A stretch of DNA of 64,000 nt from Taeniopygia guttata (taxonomy: Eukaryota > Chordata > Aves > Passeriformes > Estrildidae): positions 64,417,501 to 64,481,500 of the forward strand of contig NC_133027.1 in NCBI RefSeq assembly GCF_048771995.1, in the 5' to 3' direction. Positions within the stretch are counted from its first letter, which is position 1, and the number at the start of each line of letters is the position of its first letter. The notes beneath the pieces are model-generated. The model searched no databases. It saw only the letters and a list, made by a program, of their open reading frames with translations, and was not told the origin of the DNA. Position numbers and translations under genes: made by a program. This document shows positions 50,821-63,742 of this stretch, piece after piece.

Positions 50821-52499
50821 ACAACGGTGGTTTCAATGTAAATACATTATTGCAGTTGATTCTGAAATTACTGTTGTGGTTATAATTGTATAATAATTAT
50901 GAAATACGTTGAATTATAATCTATAATCATGATCTTTACCTTCAGGAAAGAAAGGAAAGCTGGAGAAAGCGAGGCAAGTGTGCGTCAGTTGTCTTGCCCT
51001 GCCTTGTCTTGATGGTCAGTGGTAGGACAGGGCTGCCCTTCTCCAAATCTGCGTGGAGAGGAGAGAGGCTGTGTTTGCTTATCCTGAAGGAAGGTTAAAC
51101 TACAGTGTTGGCCTGTTTGTGATAACAGATTTCCTTAAAACATTAGGAAGCACTTACACAGCACAGCCACAGCGCAGATTTAAGCATGAGTTAGAAGGCT
51201 CTTTGCCCTGAGAGAATCTAGTCATAACACATACAAGTGAATCCAGAAGATGGTAATTTAGTTAAGTGTGGCTTAAAATGGTCTGTTTTGAAGAATCCAA
51301 AGTTTCACAACAGTTATGGGTTTTTTTGAGGTCTAGAGGAAGAGCAGGTAATTAGAAATCCACAGAGTGTTTGCCTGAGGTGAAGAATACCACAAAAACA
51401 TACAGCTCTTGGTGCTTTTTAGTTTGTCATGTTACAAAAGTCTCTGTTTGTCCATATCTGTTACGGAGACATTGTGTCTACTGGATGGTAATGAAGACTA
51501 AAACCATCTGCAGGTCTTATTATCTTGCCTGCTCCCACTCATTGCAGAGTTTGGCTTGAATTCTGTAATTTGTGATGTCCCTTCTGAAGAGTGTGGTATG
51601 TAACATGGGAGGGGAGTGCTCTTCAAGGCGTGTTGTTTTGACCCTGTTGCTCTAAGCATGTTTTCCTCTCCCACCCCTTTTTCCAACACATTAAATACAG
51701 TAGCTTTTTCTTTACAAAACATTTTTTTTTCTGTTAGTAACCTTGCTGACAAATTGTGAAACTTGCTGCAGTCTGGAAATAGCTGCAGCTTGTAAAAGGT
51801 AGGATGAAGAGTGGGTAATTTAGCATTGTATATAGAGATAATGTGCTGCAGCTTAACGCATCAAATATTTAAATGATTTAAATGCATTGTGTAGTGCAAC
51901 TGGTAGAAAAATGAATTAGGTCATGATAGACAAAAGCGTGTCTTCATTTGAGCTCCTGTCAGCTTGGCATGTTTGTGCTCCGCTGGTTTTATCACTAGTT
52001 CTATCTATGCACATATGGTATTTCTAATTTAGATTAGTATTAGTGGTTTATAAAAATACAAATAAAGTTAATCCCAAAGATAAATGAAAGCATGGTCATA
52101 TCTCTAATGGAACTTTGAATTTATTTGGGAGAACTCCAGAATATCTCAGCTTTTAATAAAAACAGCCAATAGGAAAAATTCCTGACTGACAAAAGGCAGA
52201 TAGCACCAAGTAGCAAGTGCAGGTATGAGCTCTGTATGTGAACACTGAACTGAGCAGTGTCACTCATTGTCTATCTGAAAGTTCTGCATGGTCATGGTTA
52301 GCACAGCCTCCACTTACAGGGTATTACAAAAGATGCTTTAACTGTGTGCTATGTGCTGCATTACCTTTCTCCCCCTACCTTGGTGGCTGTTGTTGAAGCT
52401 GAGACAATGAGTTTGAATGGAATGAAACTTTTTAAGGGAGAGTTCTTCAGGCTGCTTGAGTAGTCACCAAAGGTCCTGTCTTGAGAGAGTTACAACCGA

Positions 52500-52790
52500 A
52501 TGGGCAAACCTACAGTGTTCCCATGGGCCCACATGTTGAGCTTATCCAGGTCCGTCTGGACGGCATCCTGCCCCTCAGGCGTGGCAACCACACCACTCAG
52601 CTTGGTGTCTGTCACCTGCAAAGTTGCTGAGGGTGCACTTGATCCCTTCATCTATGTCACTGATGGCATGAAACAGAATGGTCCCAGTATGGACCCCTGA
52701 GGGGCCCCACTTGTCACTGAGCTCCATTTGGACACTGAGTTACTGGTCACTACCTTCTGGCTGTGGCCACCTAATCCAACCCCTTACTCA
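52500..52790 (-). mobile_element. CR1 ORF2 fragment (reverse transcriptase region)
   Basis: Read on the minus strand this gives pieces of the CR1 reverse transcriptase: ECTLSNFA, then DTKLSGVVATPEGQDAVQTD and LDKLN. The catalytic FADD box region is changed and shifted in frame here (near 52612-52625), so it is dead. It is one of the few pieces in the window with coding sequence rather than 3' UTR. Confidence 0.82.
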
Positions 52791-52960
52791 GGACAGGCTG
52801 AGTGGGAGCCAGGTGATGAGGGCTGTGTGCATTTGGATTTTAAATATCTCCAAGGATGGAACAATCACAACCATCATAGTAAAGCTGTTTTTCCATATGC
52901 TTAGATTGAGTTTCGTGCATTACAGTTTGCTCTCATTGCCTCTTGTCAAAGCATTATAAC
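52790..52960 (-). mobile_element. CR1 3' UTR fragment
   Basis: Antisense 3' UTR sequence: AAATATCTCCAAGGATGGAA, AGCTGTTTTTCCATATGCTT and CTCATTGCCTCTTGTCAAAG. It lies on the wrong side of the RT fragment for a single minus-strand element, so it should be a separate insertion. Confidence 0.75.
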
Positions 52961-53061
52961 CACGAACATGGATACACTCCTTACTGGAAGGCTGTCCAAG
53001 AGAGTTACTAGTGGGACCCAAGATGAAAAACGACTTGATCAAGAGAGCTTTGGTAAATGTC

Positions 53062-53184
53062 TGTCCTGGTTTTGGCCAGGACAGGGTAATTTTTAGATGG
53101 AAAGGTGTGTGGCTGGGACCCAGATGTTATTCTGTACCACCTCAGGCCATTGCTGCAGGCAGGAGGAAAAGGGACTCGCTCTTA

Positions 53185-53215
<31 letters not shown>

Positions 53216-53450
53216 GGGGTAAGGGGTTTCCCCAATTAAGAAAAGGTGTTGAGGGAAGCTGTCTGGTATTTGCTTATTGTCATGGGCTTTCTATGTAAAT
53301 AGTTTCTTTGTCTTTTGCTATTATTTTGTTATTAATGACCTTTTGTTATTAATATTACTGCTGTTCATTTTCTTATATATTGCTGTTTCCAGTTAATTGT
53401 TCTTATCTCCACCCGTGCCTCCAGTTGGAGTGAGGGGGGAGCAAGCAGTG
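53062..53450 (+). mobile_element. Solo LTR-like fossil of an avian ERVL-type element
   Basis: It starts TGTCCTGGTTTTGGCCAGGA, the well-known 5' end of a common bird LTR group, and continues through a T/A-rich part to AATTGTTCTTATCTCCACCC and TGAGGGGGG near its end. No internal gag, pol or env was seen next to it, so it looks like a solo LTR. It is a broken, incomplete copy of moderate age and contains a CT microsatellite. Confidence 0.75.
53188..53215 (+). repeat. (CT)n microsatellite within the LTR
   Basis: About 14 CT units. It probably expanded after insertion. Confidence 0.9.
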
Positions 53451-56365
53451 ATGTGATTTTAGTATTTGGAAAATACCATTTCTAAACTGTGAATATGTCT
53501 TAGCACATTTATTTGAAATAGGATGGGCAAGGGAAGGTGTTCATTAGTCAAGTTATAAAGCTGGGAGCCAAAAATCACATTCTAAAAATTAAAAATAATA
53601 TTTTTTATTTTTACTTATAATTATTTACTTGAGGACTTCTGACCTTGCAGTGCTTCTTGGGAAGAGCTTTAATATTCTCCATAAAAATACCTATTGTTTC
53701 TGTTGAAAGGCAAGGTAATAAACTTGATCTCAGAAAGATGGAAACTGTCTCCAGTGAAGAAAGTGGAAACTGTTTCCAGTGTCTCACCTTACAGATCCTG
53801 CTGGCAATGATCTCTCAGAGAGTGAAAAGCATTCACTGTGTGCAGGAGGAGTCCTGAACAACCCTTCCGCATGCTTAAGAATTTCAGCAGCGGCTTCTCT
53901 TTGAAATTCTGACAAAGATCCTTGGCTGGGTTTTTGGAAACTGTCTAGGATCTAGGTTACATTACTACAGTACCCTATTTTTTCCTTGTTGATGGGAGCT
54001 TTATTAAGGAGGATGGAAAACATACCATGTTATTCTGTTCTTCATCTTGCTTGGGGCAAGCAAGCGAACTCCAATGAGAATTACAAGAAACACCTTTTTG
54101 ATCATCCACAGCAGCAGTTGATCAAATAAAGCAGTTCCTCAGTAGCCTGAGTTGCTGCTAATTAAAGATATTTTCTTATCCTTCCCCTAAGTATGCAACT
54201 CTTCAGGCTGACTTAATTGCCAGGACTGTGTAAGTGTGATGGTGCTTTAGAAGAAAGTTGTGATTTAAGGGCCAAATCAAAGCTATTGGAGAGAAATAGT
54301 TTTTAAATATTTTTGCTAGACTGCAGAATTATCTGGTGTTTTACATAACTTATAACTTACATACATGGATGGCAAACTATCATGATACATTTTTTTTTCC
54401 CAGTGCAAGTTCATAAACTCTTGTTTAAATTGTCCAAATTCACAAGGAGGAAGCCAAACTGGCATTCAATACAGCTATATTTATAGTTCTTGGCAGGACT
54501 TTTCCCATGTGAAAGATGTTATATGTAAACTCTTGGAATAAAACTCAAAGTTCTGTGATGACAATTCTAAAGACTGCCAGATCATCTAAAATTAAGAGAT
54601 TTTAAATAATAGATCAGTGTTCTGTGTCAGAGTTCTCTTGTCTTATACTGTCTTTCTGTTGTCCATTTAAATTGATTTTCGTTACAGCACCTCTGGGAAA
54701 TATCCACTGGATAGCTTGTAATCTCAGGTATTTGGCACCTCTGTTGCTTTCTGCCATGGAATCCTGCAAAAATGGGGTTCACTGAAAAGTCTACTCTTAA
54801 GTATTTGAGTGTAATGAATGATTTTTCTTTTTTTTTTCTCCCCATATTGTGTTTCCAAGGAGAATAGTTATAGCCTGTGGAATACATCCTGTTTTCTTGG
54901 CTGCAATGAAACCCTTGCTTTTTATTGGTAATACCTACTATTTTTCTTCTTTGTGGAGGCTGCCAACATGTGACCCAGGACTTCTTAAAGACAAAGGCTA
55001 ATAGAGATGTGTTCCTTTGTTTTGTACCAGAGAGGAAAAGGTTGGGGTTTTCTCAACCAGCTAGTTTTCCCTGTGGTGCTTTCAATCAAACCTTGTGTGT
55101 GTCTCTCTCAAAGAAAAAGAAAAACCAGCTCAAAACGAAAAAATTAAATCCCAATAGACAACAAAAAGAAAAACAAACAGAACAGCCCCTACCAGATGAA
55201 ATTGACTTTGCCCAAAGTGTAAGAGAGATAAAAAAGTAAGGGCCCTTTAGCCTAAATGCACGTGTTCTGATTTTTTTTTCTAATCTGTATCAGTAGTAGT
55301 GTACATTAGCCCCCAGTAATTTTTAATTTGTTAGTATTCCTCAATACATATTTTTTATATATACAGATCATGTAGCTGAAACTTCTTTTCGCCTGTTTCT
55401 TGTTTGCGTATAAGGTCAAGAAGACACATGGGATGAAAGTCTGGGTTGACTTATGATTTGCATTTTCCAGCATTAGTTTTGACCTTGAGTTGCTAAGAAT
55501 GAACTTGGAACAAAAGAGCTTTATAGAAGTGGTTGATGGATGGGTTGTAATATTGAAGTTTCCCTCCCCCATGCTCACATCCTCAGAGCTCAGTCCATCC
55601 TTATGCTGAAGTGCTGCCTTCATAGGCAAGAGTCTACTGCTGCAGGACATAAAAACGCTGAGGCTGGCACTTTGGGAGTCTGTTTATAATAGTGAAGATG
55701 TAGGAGACAGAGAGAAGTCTAAAGTGTGTAGGTAAGTTTTGGAGTAGTTTTCTATTTTTTGCTTTCAGTGGGAGGATGTCCCCCAGTGTTTCCTAATGAA
55801 GTAATGTTTTAGATAAACATCTTACCTATCTATTGCATAGGAAATGTTCTTGTATTCCTTTTGTCTTCTCTCTGCAAAACAAAGCTTGCTTTGTGTGGAT
55901 TGTGGTACATTTTTTAAAAATTACTTTTTAATTAAAAAACTGTTTTGAACCCTATCCCCCTTCAGCTTTCCATTTATTTCAGTACCTCTAGCTATCACAA
56001 ATTTGCTTTTTGTCAAATTTGCAGAGCTTCTTCACTGAGATGCTATAAAAACAGGGAAGTTGTTTTCAGAGGAAAAGGAATTAGCAGCAGTGGAAGTAAC
56101 AACCTGAGCGGTGATATATCCAGGAACACTCTGGAGACCATATTTTGCAATACTGAATTCTGAAAACAGTGTTCCCCCTGACTAGGAATTGTTCCTGTGT
56201 TTTTAATCAAGCTTCATTGATATTCAGCACTGAGTGTGGTGTAAGAGCAGGGCTCCTGCAGAGCTGTAGCTGTATTGGGCTGGCACTGTGGCTCCCAGCT
56301 GGGATTCTGCCAGCGGCCTGGGGGGTCCTGAGACCAGAAAATGGGGGAATGTGGCTACCTATGCT

Positions 56366-56430
56366 GTCATATCATAAACTAATCTATGTTGGAAGGGACC
56401 TTTAAAGTTCCTCTAGCTGCCTCCTTTGTG
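56366..56430 (-). mobile_element. Short CR1 3' end fragment
   Basis: TCATATCATAAACTAATCTATGTTGGAAGGG shortened and changed from the CR1 antisense tail (ATCATAGAAT..GGTTGGAAGGGACCTTTAA). Only the last 60 or so bases of the element are present. Confidence 0.65.
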
Positions 56431-59400
56431 TTTAATTAATTAATCTGTTTTTACGTGGATGAAAAAGGTAAATTGGTTACAAGAACAGATGGCACAAATG
56501 GAAAGGGATGAACTGAAATGAAGCAAAATTAGCATGAGGCAGGCATCAGTCCCGTTGAACTAATGAAGTTCTGCCTTCTGCAGTCATCTTGAAGTCTCTC
56601 ATATGTGTTGTCTTAGTTTTGCAAGTGAGGGGCTGGTTTGTTTCTAGAAGAAAAATAAATATAGAAACATAGAAAGGGAGGGGTGTGTCACTTATTTTGC
56701 TAGAGGGGATTTTAGGAAAAAAACAAAATGAATATGAAAAATCAACAGATGTTAAAATGCTGTGGATTAAATCCTATGGGTACTACAGATGCTGAGAGTG
56801 CTCGTGGTTGCCAGCATCCCTATGAGACCTCTAATATTTATAGCATCTAGTACTGTAACCTTGCAAGATATCCTTTAGAATGATTGAAACTTGCTTGGAG
56901 ATCAGAGATCATCTTCTGCAGCCTTGTAGAGACAGATCTTGATTTTGGAACCTGAAATTTGTGGGTGCAGAATAATGGGCTGATGCACAAAGAAGTGACA
57001 AACCAGTGTATGAAAATACCACCATCATCCTTCAATGGAAGAGCAACATCTTTTCCTTGAAGGTTGATGCTTCAAAGTGAGTCACAGTTTAGATGGGGCT
57101 GTTGTGATGTGGCCATAGCTATAGCTGAAGGTGTTCTCACTCATAATTTTCAAAAGGGCTTTGAGGATGGCGGAGTTTCCATCTTACAGTTAAACAGAGA
57201 AAACTCAAACATCAACTGCCATGTCCATACAAACGAATATCAGAGCCTGCATCTCAACACTGGTGAAACAGGAGATCCCAATGGATTAAGCTGCCTTCCA
57301 GTTCATAGGTTGCGCAAGATCTGGCTGGAAATGGCTTGCCTTCTGTTGAACTGCACTTTGATCTGTTTGGTTTTGATGCATAGGGCACCAATGGCCAAAT
57401 CTATCCACCAGATCTAAGGAGGAAAGGGAGTAGGAGTGCCTGGTATTTTGCAGACCTGGGATGATTGTGATGATTAAGATTACTTCAGTGGCTAAAGGAA
57501 AATGATTACATTATTTCCTGTAATATTCTGTAGACCTTTAAATACAAGGCATTGATGTTTATTCCAACATTATATGAAATTAATGTTTTTATTATTTTGG
57601 TGCTGTAGGAAATCACCATAAAAGTATCTTCTCTAATGATCAATATTGCAGTGGCCCAAAGATGTCTTGGATTTCCTGTCTGTCTGCATGGCTGTGTGCG
57701 TGCCCAGAGACACGCTTTCTCCTTCAAACCCAGCTTGCCTTCTTGTTATTCTGCTGGTTAATGCCTGGGCTGGAATCTTTCCTTCTGTTTTAACAGTCCT
57801 GAAAAGCCTTCCTCAAAAATCCCTGCTTTGATTAATTATAGTAACCCTTTGCAAGCAAATCGAAAAATGGATTTACCAGATAAATTGGTAAAGGATGGTG
57901 ATGTACATACTAAAATTACTTTATGAGGCACATCTTAGGATTTCTGTGGAAAGGCTCAAATGCTTTTTTTGACTTCAGTAAAGTAAATTTCACTGAAGAT
58001 GTGTACACGATATCCCTGGTGATTAATTGCTCTCAAATACTTATCCCAGCTGAGTTATGTAATATGAATCTCAGAAGGATTCCCAATAAAAGTCTGTGAA
58101 TGGTAGATGTAAATGTCCGCAGTGACTTTTGAAATTTTAGATGTGAAAAGTGCTAATGGGAAAAATATTTTACATAGCTTCTGAGATAGGGTCTAGAATT
58201 TTTTAAGGCTTTGTTTTTAACTCCCACTGACTTAAAATTTTGAGGCTTTGCTATAAATTATTCCTTATGCTTCTGTCAGAACAATAGTTGAGTGTCTTCA
58301 AAGAAATTAGATTAAGGCTGTGAAGTGAAAAATACCAAATGGAAAGGTATGTACTTAATTCCAACTGCTGCCTGTGAAAATCTGCTATAATATACTTCAG
58401 ATGGTATTATAGGGTTCCATTTCTGAGTACCTCAATAAAGATGTTTTTTTTGGCAGCAGGATGATTAACAATTTTTCTTCGTTACATGAAGTCCTAAATT
58501 TTTCAGAGTGGTTTTTGCTGGCAACTCAAAAATGGGAAATGGACAAACACTGAGCTGAACATGTGGAAGTTTTCTGTATAGATATGAAATTGAATTTCGG
58601 GGTTCACAAAACCTGTACTAATACTTAAAGATCATGAGTTTTCTTTGCCTGGGCATAGCCTTTCTGAGGAGGTTGGAGGAAGGATGGGGACATGTCTTGT
58701 GCTGCAGTGCTGAGATCAGCATTGTCATGGGAGTCCTGTGCCTGCTACTTGCAGGGGATGGGGAAAACGAAGTTTCTCTATTTAGGTGTAAGGGAAATAT
58801 TGTGAAACATCTGTTGTGGTAAAGGAAAGCGTAATTGAACACATGAAAGTGTGAGATCTCCAATCCAGATAGGCAGACAGCCTGTGCTTATCTTGCCTGT
58901 GTTGTTTAGCTAACTGCTGCCTCAAAAACAGGTTTCAGTGATGAGGCAGCTGATGTGCTTGCCTTTTCACCTATGATGTGCACTACCACAATCGTGTTTC
59001 CTGATGCTGGGCTTTGTCTACCACTCCTCAGACAACTTTTTGAATGGTGCCAGATGTGTTTTTGGACCTGTACAAATGGCAGCAGTGGCTTTCAGGTCTT
59101 AGTTTCCTGTGCCTGTCTATGGCAGGAGCCATTTGAACCCATCCATGCTGTGTCAGCGGTGGCTGGCTCTGTGATGACAACTTAGAGCAGCTCCCTTACT
59201 CTCCCTCCAAGAAGTGGTAGTCCAGGCTTATCCAGCAGGCTACTGGTGCAACCACTCTCACTTTGGTTACAAACTGGTTTCTCCTTGGCTGCTGGGAAGA
59301 TCTTGGTGTTGGAGCAAACATAAATAAAATCAGCCCTAATCTGTTTATGTTGAGCTGACTAACGTGAACAGTGTTAAGCACAGCTGATTGATTTCCTGGT

Positions 59401-61374
59401 GTTTGGTTTTCCTTAGAGGGCCACAGCACAGACCTTGAGATACAAGGGTGATGTAGCACCGAGACTTGAACAGTTATTGAAAATGAAGAGAATTTTTGCT
59501 AATATAAGAATGTAATGCAGCCTCTTTGTGTGTTTGGTGCAGTTTCTGTAGGGATGCCCGCATCTGTGTTCTGCCATGCAGGGCAGCATTGCCCTTTCCT
59601 GTTGTAGGAGAAAACCGATCTTCTCAAATGGTTCAGCTGGTGACCAGTAGCTTGCTGCTGTAGTATTTTGCTTGGTTTTCAGCTGGTCCATATCCAAACC
59701 TGATGATCAGATATGCAGGGGAGCACCGAGAGACAAGGAGGGAAAGCACCATTGTTTAAGAGATGAAGCAGCAGCAGTAGTCGTTCTACCAGCCTCCAAC
59801 TTTAAGTCAGGACATTAGAACAGGTTTGGATTTCAAGAAAGCAAACGCTATACAGAACTGGAGCTTATGAACCTCTGAAAATTGCACATTTTTTTTTAAT
59901 GTTGAGGAAAGAGACATTAGTCCTCACTTGCATTCATTAAAAAGTCATTGACTTTGGTTACTTCTGTATTGGTATGCATCTAACAACAAGAGAAAAAAGC
60001 AGCAGCGATCCCAAATAGGTGCTCCCATAACTCCACAGAAGGATGGACAAAATCACTGGCTGGCACGAAGGCAGCGTGTGACATGCATGGGGCGTCTTGC
60101 AACTTGTGATGAGCAAATGGGGGTGTGATTTGAGCCGTTGTGGCCAGATACAGCCCATAAATAGGAGCTAGGGCAGCCCCTGGTTTTGGTGGTACTCAAG
60201 ACAGCAGCATCGACCAGGAGCCAGCCATGGGACTTTGCTGGCTAGCTCTCTGTCGCTTTATAACCACTTGGTGCTGGCAGTGCCTCTTGCCACCTCTTGA
60301 ACGCCAGTGGCAGCATTCTGAAAAACCATCTGATTCCAAAATAAATGTGCACGTGCAGATTTCCTGAAAATTAGCACAAAGTGTGAAATGAAAACAGAAT
60401 TACTTATTTTGCTGTAAGCTGGTATGTAGTTCAGCTCTCTACAACCACTCCCAGAGGATATAATAAATACAGAAGTGCTTAAATATCAGGCTTCATATTT
60501 TCTTTAGTAAATGGCTTTGAGTAAATTGTCCTAAACTATTTTTAACTCTGTAAGATCAGTTAATGGTATAAGTATGTTTTTTCAGGATTTTTGGTCAGCT
60601 TGTGGGTTGTTTAGAGAAATAAAAAATCCTATATATGTATTAATCTAAAATAGGGGTTTTTGAGTTAAATACCATTAGGTAGTAATTTTTTGTCTTTGGT
60701 ATCAGAGGTATACTGGTGCAAGTTTTTGAGTTTCTTTTTAGAGTGTTGTTTTGGGGGTTTTTTTTGGGTTTTTTTAAATAAAAGCTTTCCTCACAGTCCT
60801 TAAAACAAAACATGCTGCACTCTCTCCCAGGCTTTGCCTTCCCCAAAAGAAAACATTGTAAACCATTATTTTTTTCTCAAAAGTTATTCAGAAATTACAG
60901 ATTGAGTTTTATTAACCTCCTTCCCATGCTAGCTATAAGCATGTGTGGCATGGTTGCTTATACAGAGTCATTAATGTTAGTGCCAGGTGAAATTTGTTCT
61001 CGGTAATACAATTCCTCAAAGTAATGTGTTTCTATTTCTGAAATACTGAATGTCTCATCACTAGAGGTTTGACAATAGTGATATTTTCAATTGTATTGGT
61101 ATTACTCTAGTTTACACTTGTGGAAAGACTCTTCATTTGTAATCTTTGGAGGCACTTGGTTTTACTCTTGTAGGAATTAAAGTTCAGCTGAATAATTATG
61201 AGAGCTAACTAAGCTTGTCCTTGTTATATGTCTTGTTTGCTTGTTTTTATGGTTGTGGTCTAAGTATTTGGCAACCAAACACTGAAACAGAAATGGCAAA
61301 CAAGCCCAAATTGACATATTTCTGAGGTTAGCTAAGCAGTAATGAAAACTGTGACAGCCGTCTAGAAAGTCAGA

Positions 61375-61505
61375 TCACAGAGTATTCTGATTGGAAGGGA
61401 CCCCCAGGGATCATCAAGTCCAGCTCTTAAGTGAATGGCCCATATGGGATTGAACCCACAAGCTTGGTGTTATCAGCACTGTGCTCTGACCAGCCGAGTT
61501 AATTG
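61375..61505 (-). mobile_element. tRNA-Ile-derived SINE with CR1-like tail (TguSINE1 type)
   Basis: On the minus strand, bases 61502-61436 read as a tRNA-Ile-like head: TTAACTCGGCTGGTCAGAGC (A box), TGCTGATAAC (anticodon loop, GAT here where the common bird gene has AAT), GGTTCAATCCC (B box) and ATGGGCCA (acceptor end). Bases 61435-61375 then resemble the 3' tail of CR1 (GGTCCCTTCCAATCAGAATA). This head-tail combination is the TguSINE1 design described from zebra finch, thought to be moved by CR1. It is not a working tRNA gene: stems are disrupted and it runs straight into the tail. Confidence 0.85.
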
Positions 61506-61549
61506 AGTAGTAACTACACTGGATAGAGTTATTTGAAGCCATACGTTGC

Positions 61550-61566
61550 ATTCATTCATTCATTCA
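61550..61566 (+). repeat. (ATTC)n microsatellite
   Basis: Four ATTC units in a row, close to the SINE head. Confidence 0.85.
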
Positions 61567-63662
61567 AATATTGCAATTCCTCCACATTCCTCAAGTAGTT
61601 CCACTAATTTGTTTACATTTTGAAGATCAGCAGAGCTCCAGGAGCTATATCCTTATAAGATTTATTTACAGCAGAAAAAGCACAGGTTTTTATGAATAAA
61701 TAGCCCCGAATCTGTGCAGTACGCATTTCTCACTGGTCAACATAGATGTCTAGCACTGATTTTTTTCATCAGCTTTACTATATCCAGTGAATATTCTTAA
61801 AATTTTGGCAAAGTTAGTATTGTAAGTATGCACAATTATTAAAATCTGGAGACAAAACCTAAAACAAACCTGGACCACTCAGGTTCATTATCTCTGTACC
61901 TCCAGGTCCCACTTGGTATGTACTGCTTTGTACTGTGTTACAGTGCGGAATGGAGGCAGAGGTTGGATTGCTCATCTCTGCCCTTCACTTGGGGGATAGG
62001 GAGTGTACAGTTCATCTGATTGTAACTAGAAACAACTGCTGAACTTTCATCTGTTAATTACCCTTTCACTTTGGACTGCACTGCTGTAGCATCTGTTAGT
62101 CATTATATCTTCTTTAAAAAGAAGCCAGCAAGAAAAAAATATAGGAGGGATAAAAACAATGAGGTATCAGTTTAGAGCACAGAATTGATAACAAATGTTC
62201 TGTTTCTGGTTTCTTTGCTGCCATAGAAGCCTTATACCTTCATACAAATAATATGTGTCTTTCATCACCTGTTAAATGAAGTCTGTGCCTGCTGCTTGCA
62301 GGTGCTTTGATTATTTTTAGTTTATGCATACATCAGTAGAAAGCTTTAAAAATTCTTGGGTTTGCTTTTTCTTTCCTCTGCCTGTGATGTTGTATTTTTG
62401 TCGTGTTATTTTACAGCCATGGCTGCTACCAACCTCACCAAGCTCTTCCCTAGATATCTTTTCATGTCACTCTGTCTTCTGTGCAGGGTCACGGGGAGCC
62501 CAGAGAGGCTCTAGTGCTGCAGCAGCAGCAGCATTGCAGCATTGCAGGGCTGTGGGAGGTAGCACCCACTGCTCTCAGACACCAGGCTGGGACTTGTCGC
62601 TGCACTGGTGGCAGCAGTGGCTCCTGAGCTGCCTGCCAGGTTCTAGCAAACCCACAAGTTTGAGTTGGGATTTCTAGAACAGTAACAAGGAGGATTTGTG
62701 TAGTGGCTGGGAGAGAGATTTATATGCTAGTTCTTACTGTTTTGGCCTGAATATGAGGGGTAGGGTTGCTGCCTGCTCCTGTACAGAATGCGTATTTCAC
62801 ACCATAATTCATGAATATGTCTTCCCTGGCATGTGCAGTGCTTGGCTGTTGGAATGATGCGCTGCATAAAGCTGTAGTGCACTTCAGTCTGTGCTGATCT
62901 TTGCTTCAGACTGGCTTCTGTGTCTTTTCAGTAAGTTTTATGTGTTGTAACATCTACAGTATGCCCTGACATAACCTGCCCAGTCATACCTAATACACCA
63001 GAAGAGCTTGGTGCAGGGCATGTATGTCAGGTAGTGGTAATAAAACACCAATGAAATATTTTTGGCTTCTTTCAGATGCTTTATAACCCCAAGAATACAT
63101 AGAAAAATTGTAATGCCCCCTCTGATGGTGGTAGCAGGCTGTTGGCAGGGCTTAGCCCACCATCCCCGATCTTTGTAGCTGCAGGTTATTGCTACCTTTA
63201 GTCCTCTCCTCCTGCCCTTGTTGCAGGCTCCTTGGGCAAGATCCAGTGAAGGTGTGGTGTTAATTTAGCCTCCTAACCCAAGGGCAAGCTTTCTGGCAGA
63301 AGGGACAACAGTTTTATATATTAGGAGTCATGTCCACACTGGAGGCATCATAGTTCATTCACTTCAGCTGCGTCTGTCCTCTCTCCAGTGTGCTAGATCA
63401 GCACCAAGGTGATCACAGAAATAAGCTGAGACAACTGTGAAGATGTGAAAAAAACCTGGTAGGAGCTCTTTATCTGGTATTTTCTTACTATACAACCATA
63501 CATGAGTAAGCATTTTCTTGGGAGGTTGCTGAGCCTGGGAGCCTATACTTGCTGTCCAGTAACTTACTTTGCAAGGTAACCCTAAATGCCTAGACTCAAT
63601 TGATATCCCTCTCCTTGGTTTGTTAGCTTGGTTTTAATTTTTTTTTTTTCTACTACTTTAAG

Positions 63663-63742
63663 GACGATGATGGGTACTTTTCATTAAGTGATCCCTTCAG
63701 ACTGAAGGCAGTCAGAGTGCACAAGCTTCAGTCGCTGGGCAG
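63663..63742 (+). other. Possible exon of unknown use
   Basis: A T-rich tract and AG precede 80 bases that encode DDDGYFSLSDPFRLKAVRVH and KLQSLG, followed by CAG|GTATGA. The peptide looks protein-like, but the frame cannot be joined to NHSL1 exon 1, whose phase would give an immediate stop. It might be an alternative first or second exon, an exon of another transcript, or chance. Confidence 0.18.

Noticed and set aside
53188-53215. CT repeat as a promoter GAGA-type element
   Set aside because: It lies inside an LTR fossil and looks like a simple microsatellite expansion.
61436-61502. A real tRNA-Ile gene
   Set aside because: Stems are disrupted and the tRNA-like part runs straight into a CR1-like tail, which is the structure of a SINE.
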